A stretch of 64,000 nucleotides of DNA, from contig NC_089726.1 in assembly GCF_035083965.1 (NCBI RefSeq), positions 11,041,501 to 11,105,500 of the forward strand, in the 5' to 3' direction. Source of the stretch: Branchiostoma lanceolatum (Eukaryota > Chordata > Leptocardii > Amphioxiformes > Branchiostomatidae). Below are positions 1-11,800 of this stretch, one piece after another. The stretch's first letter is position 1, and every line of letters begins with the position of its first letter. The position numbers were made by a program, and so were the translations under genes. Below the pieces are notes generated by a model, which saw only the letters and a program-made list of their open reading frames with translations, had not been told where the DNA came from and searched no databases.

Positions 1-26
1 GTCCCTAAAGGAAGGAAGGTTGGGTG

Positions 27-84
27 AGCTTGATTAAATCGCCACAGAAGCCCTTACGGCTTCTGTGGCGATTCAACCAAGCTC
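27..84. repeat. Perfect-stem hairpin with imperfect outer arms
   Basis: Inverted repeat. The core arms ATCGCCACAGAAGCC and GGCTTCTGTGGCGAT are perfect 15-mers around a 5-base spacer. The pairing continues outward imperfectly through GAGCTTGATTAA and TTCAACCAAGCTC. I see no target-site duplication and no nearby gene start. It could be the end of a foldback element cut by the window edge. The flanking bases 85-780 contain no gene I can support. Confidence 0.7.
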
Positions 85-781
85 GGCCCACGGGGCTTGC
101 CCGTACCGGATCCCTTGCCGGTCTGGATCCCCTAGATAAGAGCTTCCAAGTTCCAAGTTCCATGTCGACAGTCAGAAGCCCGGACCTATAAAGTCTTTCT
201 AAAAATTCCTGTGAAACTGGGCGAAATGTCAACAATAAGTGAACAAGGAAATATATCAATAAATACTGACATTCCATGCAAAATGCATTGTCTTTTCCTG
301 CTCATAACCAAGTCATAACCAAATGCTGAACCGTCAAAACATAACCCCCTGGGGACCATAGAAAACATAGAAATCGGCCAAACTAGGGTGACTAATTGGC
401 CAGTGGAGCCAGACCAGAGAATGATAAACTTGGCGGGCTCATTCCACTGATTTGGCTAATTTCAACAGGACAAGGTGACCATAACTTTGCCGGTGTTGTC
501 TTTTGTGTAAAAAACACACCTTAGCTGAAGTACTAGTAATGGTCGCATGATGACGTTACTAAAACATTAACGCTTTCCACCTCCCATCATCCTTAGCGCG
601 TCCTGTCCAAAAATGCGAAACAGACGGGTTATTTTGTCCATTCGAGACCCATGACATCGTCACAGTACTTGACATTTTGCCGTTTGTAACTGGCACACAC
701 AACTTGTCAAAAATAATCTACCTGAATTATCTCAAAATACAGAGTTTGTACTAATGGGGAATCTTTCGGTAGTTCCCATGT

Positions 782-854
782 GCCTCGATGGCGCAGTAGG
801 CAGCGCGTGAGTCTCATAATCTCAAGGTCGTGAGTTCGATCCTCACTCGGGGCA
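782..854 (+). tRNA. trnM-CAU: tRNA-Met (CAT), elongator
   Basis: The sequence folds as a complete 73-nt cloverleaf. The 7-bp acceptor stem is GCCTCGA with TCGGGGC (one G-T pair), with discriminator A at 854. The D stem is GCGC/GCGC. The anticodon loop CTCATAA places CAT at 815-817, and the T arm contains TTCGATC. The T-T pair at the base of the anticodon loop is also typical of animal elongator tRNA-Met, while the G-C start of the acceptor argues against the initiator tRNA. Internal A-box (around 789-799) and B-box (GAGTTCGATCC) sequences are intact. A T-rich RNA polymerase III terminator follows from 859. The gene has no intron and CCA is not encoded, as expected for a eukaryote. Confidence 0.93.
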
Positions 855-1945
855 AAATCTTTTTGTTTTTTTTAATGTTGAATATCTTCTTCACATGGTT
901 CAAAACAGTCAACTCCCTTTTTTCCAGCGTCACACGTTTTTTTGCACCTATGAAATAGCAACCAACAGCTATCAGCCAATCGTTTGTTTGTATACCTTAT
1001 CAATTTATCAATATCATATCAACTTATAAACTTCGTTTTGCAGACAAAGGAAAACTACACCTCTTTACAACAAACCGTGTACAATAAGAAACAATAAGAA
1101 AAGATAATCAGAAAACAGGATATCATATGCCAAAATTAGATAAAAGAGCCGAGCCGACATGCCTGCTAACGAGCCTAAAAACACATGCCGCCCGCACTGA
1201 CCTGACCGCTTGGGTACCATAAATCATCTGGCAGCGCCGCCTGCACATCCGTCTCAGTTCCCGCGAAAACTTGATCATGTGATATGGAAGCCCCAGTGGA
1301 ATATAACGTTAGTGCTGTGAAAATAAAGCACGCCATGACATGCCTGAACCAAGGATGCCTGAACAGAGCACGAAAAAATAAAACTCCAAAACTATTCAAA
1401 AATTACGGTAATCTAGACAAGGGCGTTGGGATGAGGGCTAACTATAGACAGCGATACTGTATGTCATTTTTGTCAACATAATCCACTTCAACCTCGCTAC
1501 ATATATGCAAATTTTTCATTATCATCTCAGTCCCCTGTTCACGCAGATGCATGCACGTGAAGACGGGATCAGTATTAAAAAAACTCTCATGAAGTTTCTG
1601 TAGACAATGCATAGTCGCAGTGCAATGATAAATAACACACTGAACATGCAGCAGGAGTGACGAATGGTTGAGGTGTCATCTGTGCAACTTGGAAGCTTGC
1701 AAGATGTTACACAATCAACAACACCAACGACAAAACAAAGATGGCCTTTTTCTTTTCAGCCGGCCTGATTATGCTCCGGTCACATCTGTTTCCACCAACA
1801 TGTAGTTCCTGGCTACGTTCACAAAAAGCATATCAACAAAGCTACCACACGAAGAGCTAGACTTGCACCACTCTTGGACGTCATAGAGAACGCGAAAAAG
1901 CTCCTAAATACTCACAATCACAGTCAATCGTCACCTTCCCCCGTC
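855..1945. other. Intergenic, no gene seen
   Basis: AT-rich sequence after the tRNA terminator. Only short open frames with no recognisable domain, splice pattern or codon bias. I see nothing further in it. Confidence 0.5.
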
Positions 1946-2155
1946 CACTGGCGAGCAGCCATCTTGTAAACAACAACCTTGCTGTGATTGGTCCTTTTCC
2001 CCCTACTTCTGACCAATGGGGTTCAAAAGCTCCAAACGTTCCAAGAGACTTATGCGAGGGGTAGGCCGGAGAAGCACACCGAAATTGAAACATTTGGAGA
2101 ATTGGACCCCATTGGTCAGAAGAAAAGGACCAAGATGGCTGCCTCTCGCCCAGTG
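1946..2155. mobile_element. Foldback-type palindromic element, about 210 bp
   Basis: Imperfect palindrome centred near 2060. The left side reads CACTGGCGAGCAGCCATCTTG, then ATTGGTCCTTTTCC, ACTTCTGACCAATGGGGT and CTCCAAACGTT. The right side carries the complements AACATTTGGAG, ACCCCATTGGTCAGAAG, AAAAGGACCAAGATGG and GGCTGCCTCTCGCCCAGTG in mirror order, with small indels. This fits a non-autonomous foldback MITE. No clear target duplication is visible. Each arm carries an AGCCATCTT/AAGATGGCT motif that resembles a YY1 site. Short open frames on both strands here result from the palindrome. Confidence 0.6.
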
Positions 2156-2286
2156 AGTTGGGATGCTAAGTTGTTCATTCCGTGTAGCATGTTCCTTGCG
2201 TGTTGTTTCAATTTATGTAATATTAGTTATTGTATTCTCAGTATTCTCCAACTTACTTGTTGGAAGAACGTTAAAGAAAGGGCAGA

Positions 2287-2333
2287 CTGTAACCAAGGAG
2301 GTTTGAATCTGATTTAAACCTCCTTGCTGTAAC
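2287..2333. mobile_element. Palindromic mini-element, copy A, with 7-bp target duplication
   Basis: The 33-bp near-perfect palindrome at 2294-2326 starts CAAGGAGGTTTGAATC and ends GATTTAAACCTCCTTG. It is bounded on both sides by the direct repeat CTGTAAC (2287-2293 and 2327-2333). The same arms with different 7-bp duplications occur at 25832-25852 and 53380-53411. Confidence 0.8.
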
Positions 2334-3810
2334 ATTCTCTGACTACTGAAACGACAGGCAGTCATAAATCATAACGATCTCCCCTCTTTTGTAAAACTTC
2401 CACATAGAAATTGTAGCGATGGAGATGAGAGACAGAGGACCGGTTAAAAGTTTATTCCTCGCTCTTCACAAAAACTTGCCTAACTACTGATGATGCTATT
2501 AAAGAGGACATAGATAGATATGTCAATCAATCAATCAATCGGGCAAGAAATTAAAATAATATTTCAATACAAATGGTAATCAACGTTTCTGTAATCTTAT
2601 ATTGAGTCAAATCTGATTGCTGTGCTATTGATTCCAAATGATATTGGATTTAGATCCTGATATCTGTAGTTCAGTGATTGATTTATCCATTAATCTGCTA
2701 AGTTGATTTTTGGTCCATCATGATGCTTTATTTGGGCACTTTCTGTCTTCAAAATAGAGAGTTTCTCCATCCATACATTTGTGCAAGGCACACAAACAAT
2801 GATCTATCTATCTCATTGTATCATTATTATTCTTGAATGTCCATGGTCACACATACTACATCTACAGCGAATGTTCACACCTCCACCTTTTGCTGAAATA
2901 TAACCTAAGTACGCATGTACGCCATGTACCTGTAGGTACATTTGCGAAAGTTAAGTGTTGGTTACAGAAGAATTCAGTAGGAACATTTCTGAACTAGAGT
3001 ACAGAATTTTGAACAGTATCACACAAGTTGAAAATACTCAAAGCTCACAACTATTGCATTCATACATTTTTACTACACCATAAAAACAGCATTGTTCAGG
3101 CAAAAAATATCAGGGGCGACAGTGTACAGTCCTGTCAGTCAGTTGCAATTACAACTTAAGTACCAAAATGACCGACCAAAAATTGTGGTATTTCATCCCC
3201 ATGGTATTTCATGTCTAGACACATTACTGTGATAAAAGGACATTCTATACAGTATTACAATTACAACTAAAAAACCGAAAGATTTCCACACAAACACAAT
3301 ATGAACTGTATTTACTATTCAATATTCCATGCATTTATAGACTTTTCAAATACTGAACAGTAGGTTGTCTTCTAGAGTAAATAGATAGTAGTTGATAATA
3401 ATTAAATGAGTTACTAGTAATCTGGGGTATTGTTTGCTGATTGGCCAATATGGCCATTTAGAAAACCATACCATTAAACAGGGGTAATGTTCCATGAATA
3501 TCAACAAAGAGGCCATTAGTGCACATCCAACTGACCCCACCATGTGGTTTTAGGGTGCAGCCTTCATTAATAATGGCTCTCTTAACACACATGACAGCAC
3601 TTATTATTTCATGTGTTAATGCAAATATCATGTATATATCATAATTACATCTTATCAGGAACTACCTGTAGCAAAATGATAACATTGTTCTCAGAAGACA
3701 TTTAAACATAGTCAATATTTCTACTGAAACAAAGTCTTTGCGCACAACCAATTAATGTGCCCTAAACTGCTAGTGTATGTTCTATCTAAATATCAACAGA
3801 AAAGAAGAAC
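2334..3810. other. Intergenic, no gene seen
   Basis: AT-rich sequence with a short AATC-type microsatellite at about 2521-2540. No coding exon or RNA gene could be supported. Confidence 0.5.
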
Positions 3811-4544
3811 TAGAGTCAATTCCATGTCACCGAGAGGGTTTTCAGATGATATTGCTAATAAGTTTGAACAATTTTAGAGAAAAGACTATTTCAGTCAAAA
3901 TAATTCCAGACCGTTCAAACAATTAGAAATGAAAGTCTGAACATGTTTGAACTCATTTATATATTTTGGAAATATTATGAAAGTATTTGCACAAATATCT
4001 CTTTATTTAGAACAGTGTTCAAACATCTGTGTGATTGTTCTACTGTTGGAACATGTTCCAACATTTTGCATCATTCTCAAAATGGTAGATTTGGGTTATT
4101 GCCCCCATAAAAGTAGGTGCTAATCACGCTCTATTGTCTGCCTCTGTATATTTTTAGATTTCACGTCTGGACACTGGCAACTCTTTTGTCTTTAAGTGTC
4201 TATGCATGGCACATAGGCCTAATCCCCTATACTTTGAAGGGATGTGTGAATTGCCCTGTTCCCAGCCCACTGACCCAGTTATATCATATTTGTAGAATGT
4301 TGGAACATGTTCAAACAAATGATCAATCTATGTTGCAACAATTTAGAAACTAATACAAATAATGTGTTCAATGTTGGAAATTTGTTTAACCTGTTGGAAC
4401 ACAGCATAGAATATTTAGAACATCAAATAAATGTTGGAAATTGTTCTTAACAGTTACTTATCTCACATAGATTGTTACAAAGGTTTTGTAAATGTTAGAA
4501 CAAAAGGCAACAAACACCCTCTCGGTAATGTGGAATTGACTCTA
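3811..4544. mobile_element. Tc1/mariner-like MITE, copy 1 (734 bp)
   Basis: Terminal inverted repeats TA-GAGTCAATTCCATGTC and, at the far end, ATGTGGAATTGACTC-TA. The inverted repeat continues through ACCGAGAGGGT in both arms, and a TA dinucleotide sits at each outer end, as expected for Tc1/mariner insertions. No transposase is encoded, so it is non-autonomous. A second copy, about 97% identical by eye and in the same orientation, lies at 27395-28123. The interior contains several GAACATGTT palindromes. A 78-codon open frame inside is present in both copies but resembles nothing known to me. Confidence 0.85.
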
Positions 4545-4654
4545 GTTGTAAAATTGTAAAATGTAGTGGTCATGGAAGTGTTGAAAATGTATGTTGAAAG
4601 TAAATGCATTCCTATGGGAATCATCCCCCTGTTTAATAGTGATACGTTTGAAGG

Positions 4655-4886
4655 TCTAGCCTCATCCTGGTCTAGATCTCTCACCATAAGGTGGAGGTGG
4701 CTGTTTGGTGACGGGGTACTGCTGGTCGTACGGGTACTGTACTGGGTACCCCCTCCCCGAGCCTCATCCTCCTGCAGGTGCTGCTTTGGTGGAGGCACAG
4801 CTAAGGCTCGGCTTGTTGGTCTCCTCCTCTGGCGTACCACAGCAGCACTGCTGCATCTTCTTCAGGCACCACTCGATGCCTGCATG
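4655..4886 (-). CDS. Doubtful minus-strand exon, cysteine-rich then proline-rich, with in-frame TGA
   Basis: On the minus strand a good acceptor (CTTCCATGCAG) is followed by an open frame that begins IEWCLKKMQQCCCGTPEEET and runs to KAAPAGG. It then meets TGA (about 4764) and continues in the same frame as GSGRGYPVQYPYDQQYPV and a PPPY motif. A second TGA lies near 4655, and a possible donor (TATG/gtgaga) lies just before it. The two halves look protein-like in the same frame. The TGA could be the real stop, a missed intron, a sequence error or a recoded codon. I do not recognise the family. A CRE-like TGACGTCA at 5226-5233 lies upstream on this strand. Confidence 0.25.
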
Positions 4887-4909
4887 GAAGGAGAGATGAC
4901 GACATGACA

Positions 4910-6490
4910 TGGTGTCAGCATGGATTTCTTTTTTGTTGAATTTTAGAAATCCTAAACGAGCGATCACTGTTGTTGTTTACATCCGGGGTATTCGGCACAC
5001 GCGCACTGACTTGTAGGCAGAAAGCATTGGCAGATCACATTAAGAAATAGCTTACTAGCGCGGGAACAGATCGTATTGTTGACAGTTTAGCATATTTTTT
5101 ACTGCGTTTTTGAACTTTTATCGCAACTAGTGGCTTTATTTAAACTTGTGTACAGTTTTCTCACTAATTCTTTGTCTAGTTGTTAGTTTCTTGCACATTA
5201 TTTCGGGGGAAAAACGACGTAACTGTGACGTCATCGCGATCACTCGTATTGAACTGAATCTAATTGAAATGTACATCTGGGGGACTGCAAGACTGAGCTA
5301 TTACATCATGTGTATATGACTGACATTCTGAGGCAAGCTTGAATACACAAAAAGCTGTATTTCTGCATGACTGTGTCACACATAAGAGAATACTTCAAAT
5401 ATAAAAAGCATCCGATGTGTTGAGTGGCTCTGACTCTTGCCTGCTGGCCCAGCTAGCTTCTATTGTGTTCACTCCATTGTTCAGTCCAACTCAGAAGTTA
5501 AGTGGACCATAAGATCAGGCCAGAAAGGCAGCACTCGAAATGGCTCAAGAACAGTCTAGTGTTGCCACTTCAACCAATACAATAGCAGTGTTTCTTCTGC
5601 TGATGGACATTTGTATGGATTTTAAAAAATTGTTCCGGGGCCTCCACCTTTCTGGGAGACATATTTTGAGAAATAATGGCTACTCTTTGCTTGACAGAAA
5701 ATACAATGTAGTAGGGTGTGTCCAGGAAACAAAAGATTGCCACAAGATTTCAGACTGAACACCAAGACAGTCTTAAAACCACCTGTTTTATATTTGTCTG
5801 CAAAGGTTGCAACAGGTAGATTTCAACTCTCAACATTTTGTCTCTGCAACATTCTAAAGAATCTAAACGCACCGATTTAACAACCAGATAAAAATGCAGG
5901 TGAATCTGTTGAGTGAAATCATACGTATCTTGTCCTATTGACAAGGTTGCTCTAATCCCCTTGCCTTGCTCGCATCAAATTATGTACGTCTTCAGAGGGG
6001 TTTATATATAACTAGGGAAGGAAAATTTACATCCCTCTCACCTGAGATTATAACTCAGCACATGTTGCTGTTTGACGTTGGTCTCCTTTCCTGCTTAAGA
6101 TTTGTCCTCGCTCGGATCAAAACGACGAGAACTGCGCACTGCTGTTGTCAACCCTGCTGAGTCACCCTGTCCGCCGAATGTTGCTTTTGTTGTCGGCGTA
6201 AACCCACCTCACGACCTCCACGGTCAGCTGAGAATTTGTCAACAGCCTGACCTCTGGTGACCTTAAGAGAACATTTCATTACTCCTCAAACGGGGGAAAG
6301 TATTGATCCTTACTTGATGTGTTGCATCATTAAGTTGTACTTATAAATCATAAAAGATTTTGTATTCAATGCTCTTATGTATCTCAGTGTACAATTTCGG
6401 TCAGAACGTACATAGAGAAGGTGAAAACGTGGAATATTTTGAACAGTTACACCTTATTGATACCAATAGTGGACTATTCCAATAAGAAAG
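4910..6490. other. Intergenic region upstream of GRAMD4
   Basis: No supported coding exon. It contains a TGACGTCA palindrome (CRE-like) at 5226-5233, beside CG-containing sequence that is unusual for this AT-rich region and may mark a promoter. The rest shows nothing recognisable. Confidence 0.4.
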
Positions 6491-6495
6491 TATCG

Positions 6496-6643
6496 CGAGA
6501 TCGAGCGAGGAGTGACGAGATTTCATCTTGTCAACAGTTCATTTGGTCACCTGTCTCTGCCTCGCCACTTCTTATGCCGAATATTCCAGTCTTTTAATCG
6601 CCCACAAACATTGATTTTCCCCAAACCTAAAGGCTTTTTCAAG
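6496..6643 (+). other. GRAMD4: Probable 5' non-coding first exon of GRAMD4
   Basis: A strong 5' splice site (CAAG/gtgagtg) ends at 6643, with no long open frame before it. The first coding exon at 8856 starts only two bases before its ATG, so a spliced 5' leader is required. This is the best candidate seen. The left boundary is a guess. An alternative small exon starting at about 7472 (ATGAGTGTTCGTT after an acceptor-like tract) cannot be excluded. Confidence 0.4.
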
Positions 6644-8857
6644 GTGAGTGAGTACAGATGTGTTTCGGTGTGTAGGTTGGCTAATTTTGGGCTACTGGGA
6701 TGAAATTTAGGCTGCTTTCAGGAGCCTTACGTGACCAAGCGTAGCCGAGAAGATACGTAAACACGAACGACTCAAGATGATGTTGTTGTACATTCGAATA
6801 AGATTTTGCTCTTGTCTGGAAGCTTGGTTGCTTTGTCACGGCCCTTCATAGTTACCAGTGGTGTAAACCAATTTCTGTGTCATTGGGGCTGCGTGTACTT
6901 CCTACATAAGTTAAGATCCTCCCAGTCAGTGTGTTACTGGGATGAGGAAGAAATTATACAAACAAAATGTAACGTTACACGATTTATAACTTACTTCCTC
7001 CATCACAGATACATGTAAACGTATTCCCTGTTAGTAACGACAGCTATGTATAAAGGATTGTAGATATGATAAGCTATGGCTTTCTTCTAAGAATCCTTTT
7101 GCAATCCATGAAATATTTACGTGCAGGGGTAAGAAGTTTTAATTTGCAGTCATGATTTATGAAACATGATCAAACATGCTGTTGAAACTGCTGGTGTTAT
7201 GTTACATCCCACCAGCTTATATGTATATAACGTTTATATATGTTCAAGTTAATTTTGTCATGTGGGAAGTTCACTCATGCAGTGTCAATTGTTATTGGGA
7301 GAAAAATGTTAAAAGTTATGATTTTGAATAAATAGATAAAATAATACATTTTACTAGATAGATAACATTACAACTCTAGATGTTATTTGCTGTAATATTT
7401 TGGTACAAACAGTGTTTGTGTTCACTTTTATTTTTACCTCATTTCTTACAAGTTATATTTATTATTTTCAGGATGAGTGTTCGTTATTCTGTTACCCATG
7501 AGTCAACTGGGCAAGTATTGCTTTGAATTTTGAATTTTGCTTATTGTATCTGAATTATCAGACACTCTAGTAATAATTCTTGGAAATTTTTCTATTTCCA
7601 AATGACCGGATGAGATGACATGTAGTCTTCTCAAAGCCTTCACCTCAATCAGGGTGGAAAGCCTATTGGCACAAGGGTCGTGAACTATCAGAACGCTGCG
7701 GGAACATTCAGGTCCTTTTCAATTAGATTTGTAGCAAGGGCCACCCTTGTATTAAAGGCAGACTTGCAATGAGGTAGACATGGTAATGTATCTGGGTCAA
7801 AGACATTTTACATCTCTCAGCGTGCTGAAAATGAATTTCCATGTGATTGGATTTGGAAGAATATTTTAGCTGCAGTGTCTTCGGGTTTTGATTTTGTGAT
7901 GTAAGCTATGGTTATAAACTGGCACACCCAAATCTGCTTGAGCTGGAAGCTAATTCTATATCTCATTAAGATTGATTGTAAATGAGGTTTTGATCATATT
8001 TTGCTCTACACTATGCCATATGTTTATTCATGTATCTTAAGGTCGATGCATCATTTAATGTCAGAGTCTATATATATATATAGTTTGTTTCATCACCATA
8101 TGTTCCTCTTCTGGAGCAAAATTGTAAAAATCTTGCAAGTTGCATGCCTGTTTTCATTTTCTCAATCTTAACTAATTATACAAATGTGGATAAAACAGAA
8201 CAGTTGTTTTTCTTACTTAACCTGTGTTTTCTTCAAGCTAAGCCTGAGATCCTTCTTGAACTTTCTTCTGACCTTTTCACTGGTGACAAACATAATCAGA
8301 ATATTGATTTCTCATTGATCACCCCATTGTAATGTTGGGCCTGCACTGAGTGAAGTGATACCCATAAATTGTATCTAATTTCATGTTTTGACATAGAGGG
8401 GGAGGGGGCAGCTTGATAAAGAGTCCGGCTTTAGCTTCTTCTTGGCTCTAGATCATGATGACGTTGTGACTTTACTAACACAGCCCTGCATACTAATGGG
8501 TCTTATTCGGGTGTTGTATATCATATGATACAGACTGATCTATGCAGTCAATCCTTTTGATCCTCTATCTATGATTCTGATCACCCCCAATTTGTTATCT
8601 GCACTTTGACCAAGTTTAAGAGATCCTCACACCTTTTAATACTAAACCACTGTGCTTGAACTTTTGGGGGTTGCATGCAGGTATGACCCATTAATAAGTG
8701 GTTGCCTTGGAGTTCTATTGTCTTGGTGCACTTTTGGGTTGAGTTGGAAGTCTTGGATGCACTTTCCCCATGATTTTTTTGGATGGAATGGTGTCTTGTA
8801 TACTCCTGCATGCGACCTTCTACTGGCTAGCATGCCACTTTCCCTTTATTTCCAGGA

Positions 8858-11800
8858 ATGTCTAGAATCCGCTCCCGCGTAGGGAAGCTTGTGGGATCCA
8901 AGGATCATAAAGGCCGGGCCAGTAGCCTGGATGAAACCAGCACTTCGATTGCGGAGGGTAACAGTAGTGTTGTTATGCTGAAATACCACAGGCCTAGGAT
9001 GGGCTCCCTGGAGGACTCCGACCATGTGGAGGTGATTAGCTCTCCTGGACCACAGTCTCCAGGAAAAACCTCTGCACAGGTAAAGTGGTGCCACATGTTT
9101 ATAGTGTACGATATAAACCTATTTAGTATAAAGTTGAGAACACACACCTATGAAAATTAAGATTATGTGATATGTTATGTTACATATTCTCTAACTTCAA
9201 ATATGATGATACAGGTTTTTGTGTGTATATTAGTGCAAGTAAACCTAATACGTTTCTGCATTGATCTTGAAAGTTTTATTTGATGCTACTTTATTTCACC
9301 TTTGTATTAGTCCTTTGAAGTTGGTAAATCTGTGTAAAACTAAAAGGTTACAAAACACAGAATGACTGTGTTTAGAATTCCCTCGGAGTCAGGGCGTCAT
9401 GCTGACAGCGGCCTATTCTCACATTCACAAGACCTTGACATTTTCAGGCGTGTGTCCTGAATGTGGTGTACTGAGTTAAGATTGATCGCATCTTCCCTTC
9501 TCAGGCAAAATCTATTTGGTCAGTACTGGTAAATGTATATAGCAAAATGAATACAATTATATAATGATCATGATCCATCATTATGCAAATATGGCACAGC
9601 AAAATTTTACATCAGACCCAATACAAAAAATTTTGGTACACACACAACATGTGTTTTCTGGACGTCTGCCAAAGAGTATTGTTTTGTTATGAAACTGTTA
9701 CTTTTGTTTATATTATGGCTTGTTATAAGGTATTTTCGGTCAAAATGTCTGAAAAGTCAATGGTTAGTGAACAAAGAATTATTCACATTAACAATCAAAT
9801 ATATCAGCCCTGGTATATATCAGATGATGATTATGTTCTTTGAAAATAGTGGTTCATTCACGGTACTGTAGTATATTGGTACGTACGTCCAATATTCTAA
9901 TGCACAGCAAAGTTATCTGTTCAAATATAGGAAGTGCAATTGTGCTAACTGGATTGCCGAGGGCTTTGCCAATGTCACGACAAGTTGGCACACCCATGTC
10001 TATAAGTATATACCTAATCAAACCCAGACTCGTAATGCCTCCAATGATATAGGACGTCCTTTCTGCATAATGACCCTCTAGATCTACTGAATACAAATAT
10101 CTGAATAGACATACTCTCTTACTTAGTCAGGATACCACTACTACAAATAGCCAGGCCATTTGGCTGGCAGCCTGACGTTGGTGTAGACAAACATTCATGT
10201 ACTTCCTATAAGTGTATATGACTCATGCAGAGAGAGGTTAGCAGCCATTTTCCTATTCAATGTGTATTGTTAGTAAAGAAAATGTTTGCCATGTATGATG
10301 CACATGTCTTTTGTAAAGAAAAAGATGATTAATTTGTTGACATTTTTCTCATTGTTTGCCTGCGAAAGGTCACATTGAAGTTGTATATTGATATAACTGT
10401 AATGTGCCAGAGTAGGTCAGTTACGTGTTATGTGCGTCAGACTTGGCATACTGTTTTACTTGGAATGGTACAGGTCATTTTGGTGTGAATCATATTAGGG
10501 AATCTAGGGTCACAGTGGGGTGTGTACGTTAGGTATTTGATACAAGATAGTTTTATTGTGCATAGAAATTTAAAAAAATTGCAGATTATGTTTTCCATAT
10601 CTTTCTGGCATGGTTGATAGAATGAAATATTGAGGGATATCGTGTCAAGGTGTTAAACCGGATTGTGTCAATTTGCACCTCTTCTTCATCTCTATAATTA
10701 TGCCAAGAAATGCATTATAATTACCTTGTGAAAGATAACATTATCTTTTTTATTTATTACCTACTTTAACACTTCTATAATTCTCGGTATTTGCAGTGAC
10801 CCCTTCATTTTACGTAAGCTTAAAACCACTGGTGTATCCATTACTGTACAGTATCCAACTATAGCGCTACTGCAAACTTAAAAACCACCGTTAACACTCC
10901 ATTTCTCCTTGCAGCAAATTCAAATCAGCACAACTTAAAGTTACAGGCATCATTATTGTTTTACAGTATATTCTCCTTATTGGTCAACCCATAAGTGAAA
11001 ACAAATTTGGTGGTAAAGGCTACACAAATGATCTTAAATGAAGGAATGGCATGAAAAGCTGTTTGCATGACTTGTCTGTAGTTGATGGCAGACTTGAATT
11101 AATCCGTCTGCTGGTTAGGCCATGTTGATACAATTATATGGATGACATCATCTGGGAACCCCAAAACTGTTGCGAGTGTGCGAAAAGTTTGGCAAAAAAG
11201 TTACCTTCATGATAAAATCTATTAGTAAGTGGTCAAGAAGTTTTAACAACTGACAAACACGCATTGGTATGTCAAGCAATAGATTCTTCAGTTTTGTTCT
11301 TTCACATCTTCTTTGACTTTGGAATTGACATTTGCATTCTAGGACTTTTCCGATATTTTTTTTGCAATCTACGTCACATATTTGTATGAGTTAGGGTATG
11401 GTCAAAAATTTATTTTTCTGGAAATGGACGAAAATTGATGTGTGCGCAGGTGCCATCCATATAATCATATGAACATGGCTTTATTTGTGCTGGCAGGGTT
11501 CGGTGGAGAGCCTCCCCGGCTCAGAGAGGGAGATGTACGAGCGTCAACTGGAGCAGCTCCAGGAACAGCTGGTGGCGGCCATGATAGAGAACCAGAACCT
11601 AGGTCAGGAGGCACGGCAGTCTTAATCAGCCAATCAACAAGAAAGCCCTTTTGTCTATGGAGCAGATTTGTCCTGATATTTCTGACACCTTGCTATGGCT
11701 GCCAATCTAATATACTAATATATATTGGCATCAAATACAAAGAAGTCTAAATATTATGTAAACAGAAAATCTGATATTATGCAGAGGATTATCTTTGATA

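Noticed and set aside
1988-2317. 109-codon plus-strand open frame
   Set aside because: It runs through the foldback palindrome and mini-element A. No domain, and the complementary strand is equally open.
4117-4353. 78-codon open frame conserved in both copies of the 734-bp MITE (second copy 27701-27937)
   Set aside because: The copies are about 97% identical overall, so shared openness is expected. No domain or transposase motif is visible.
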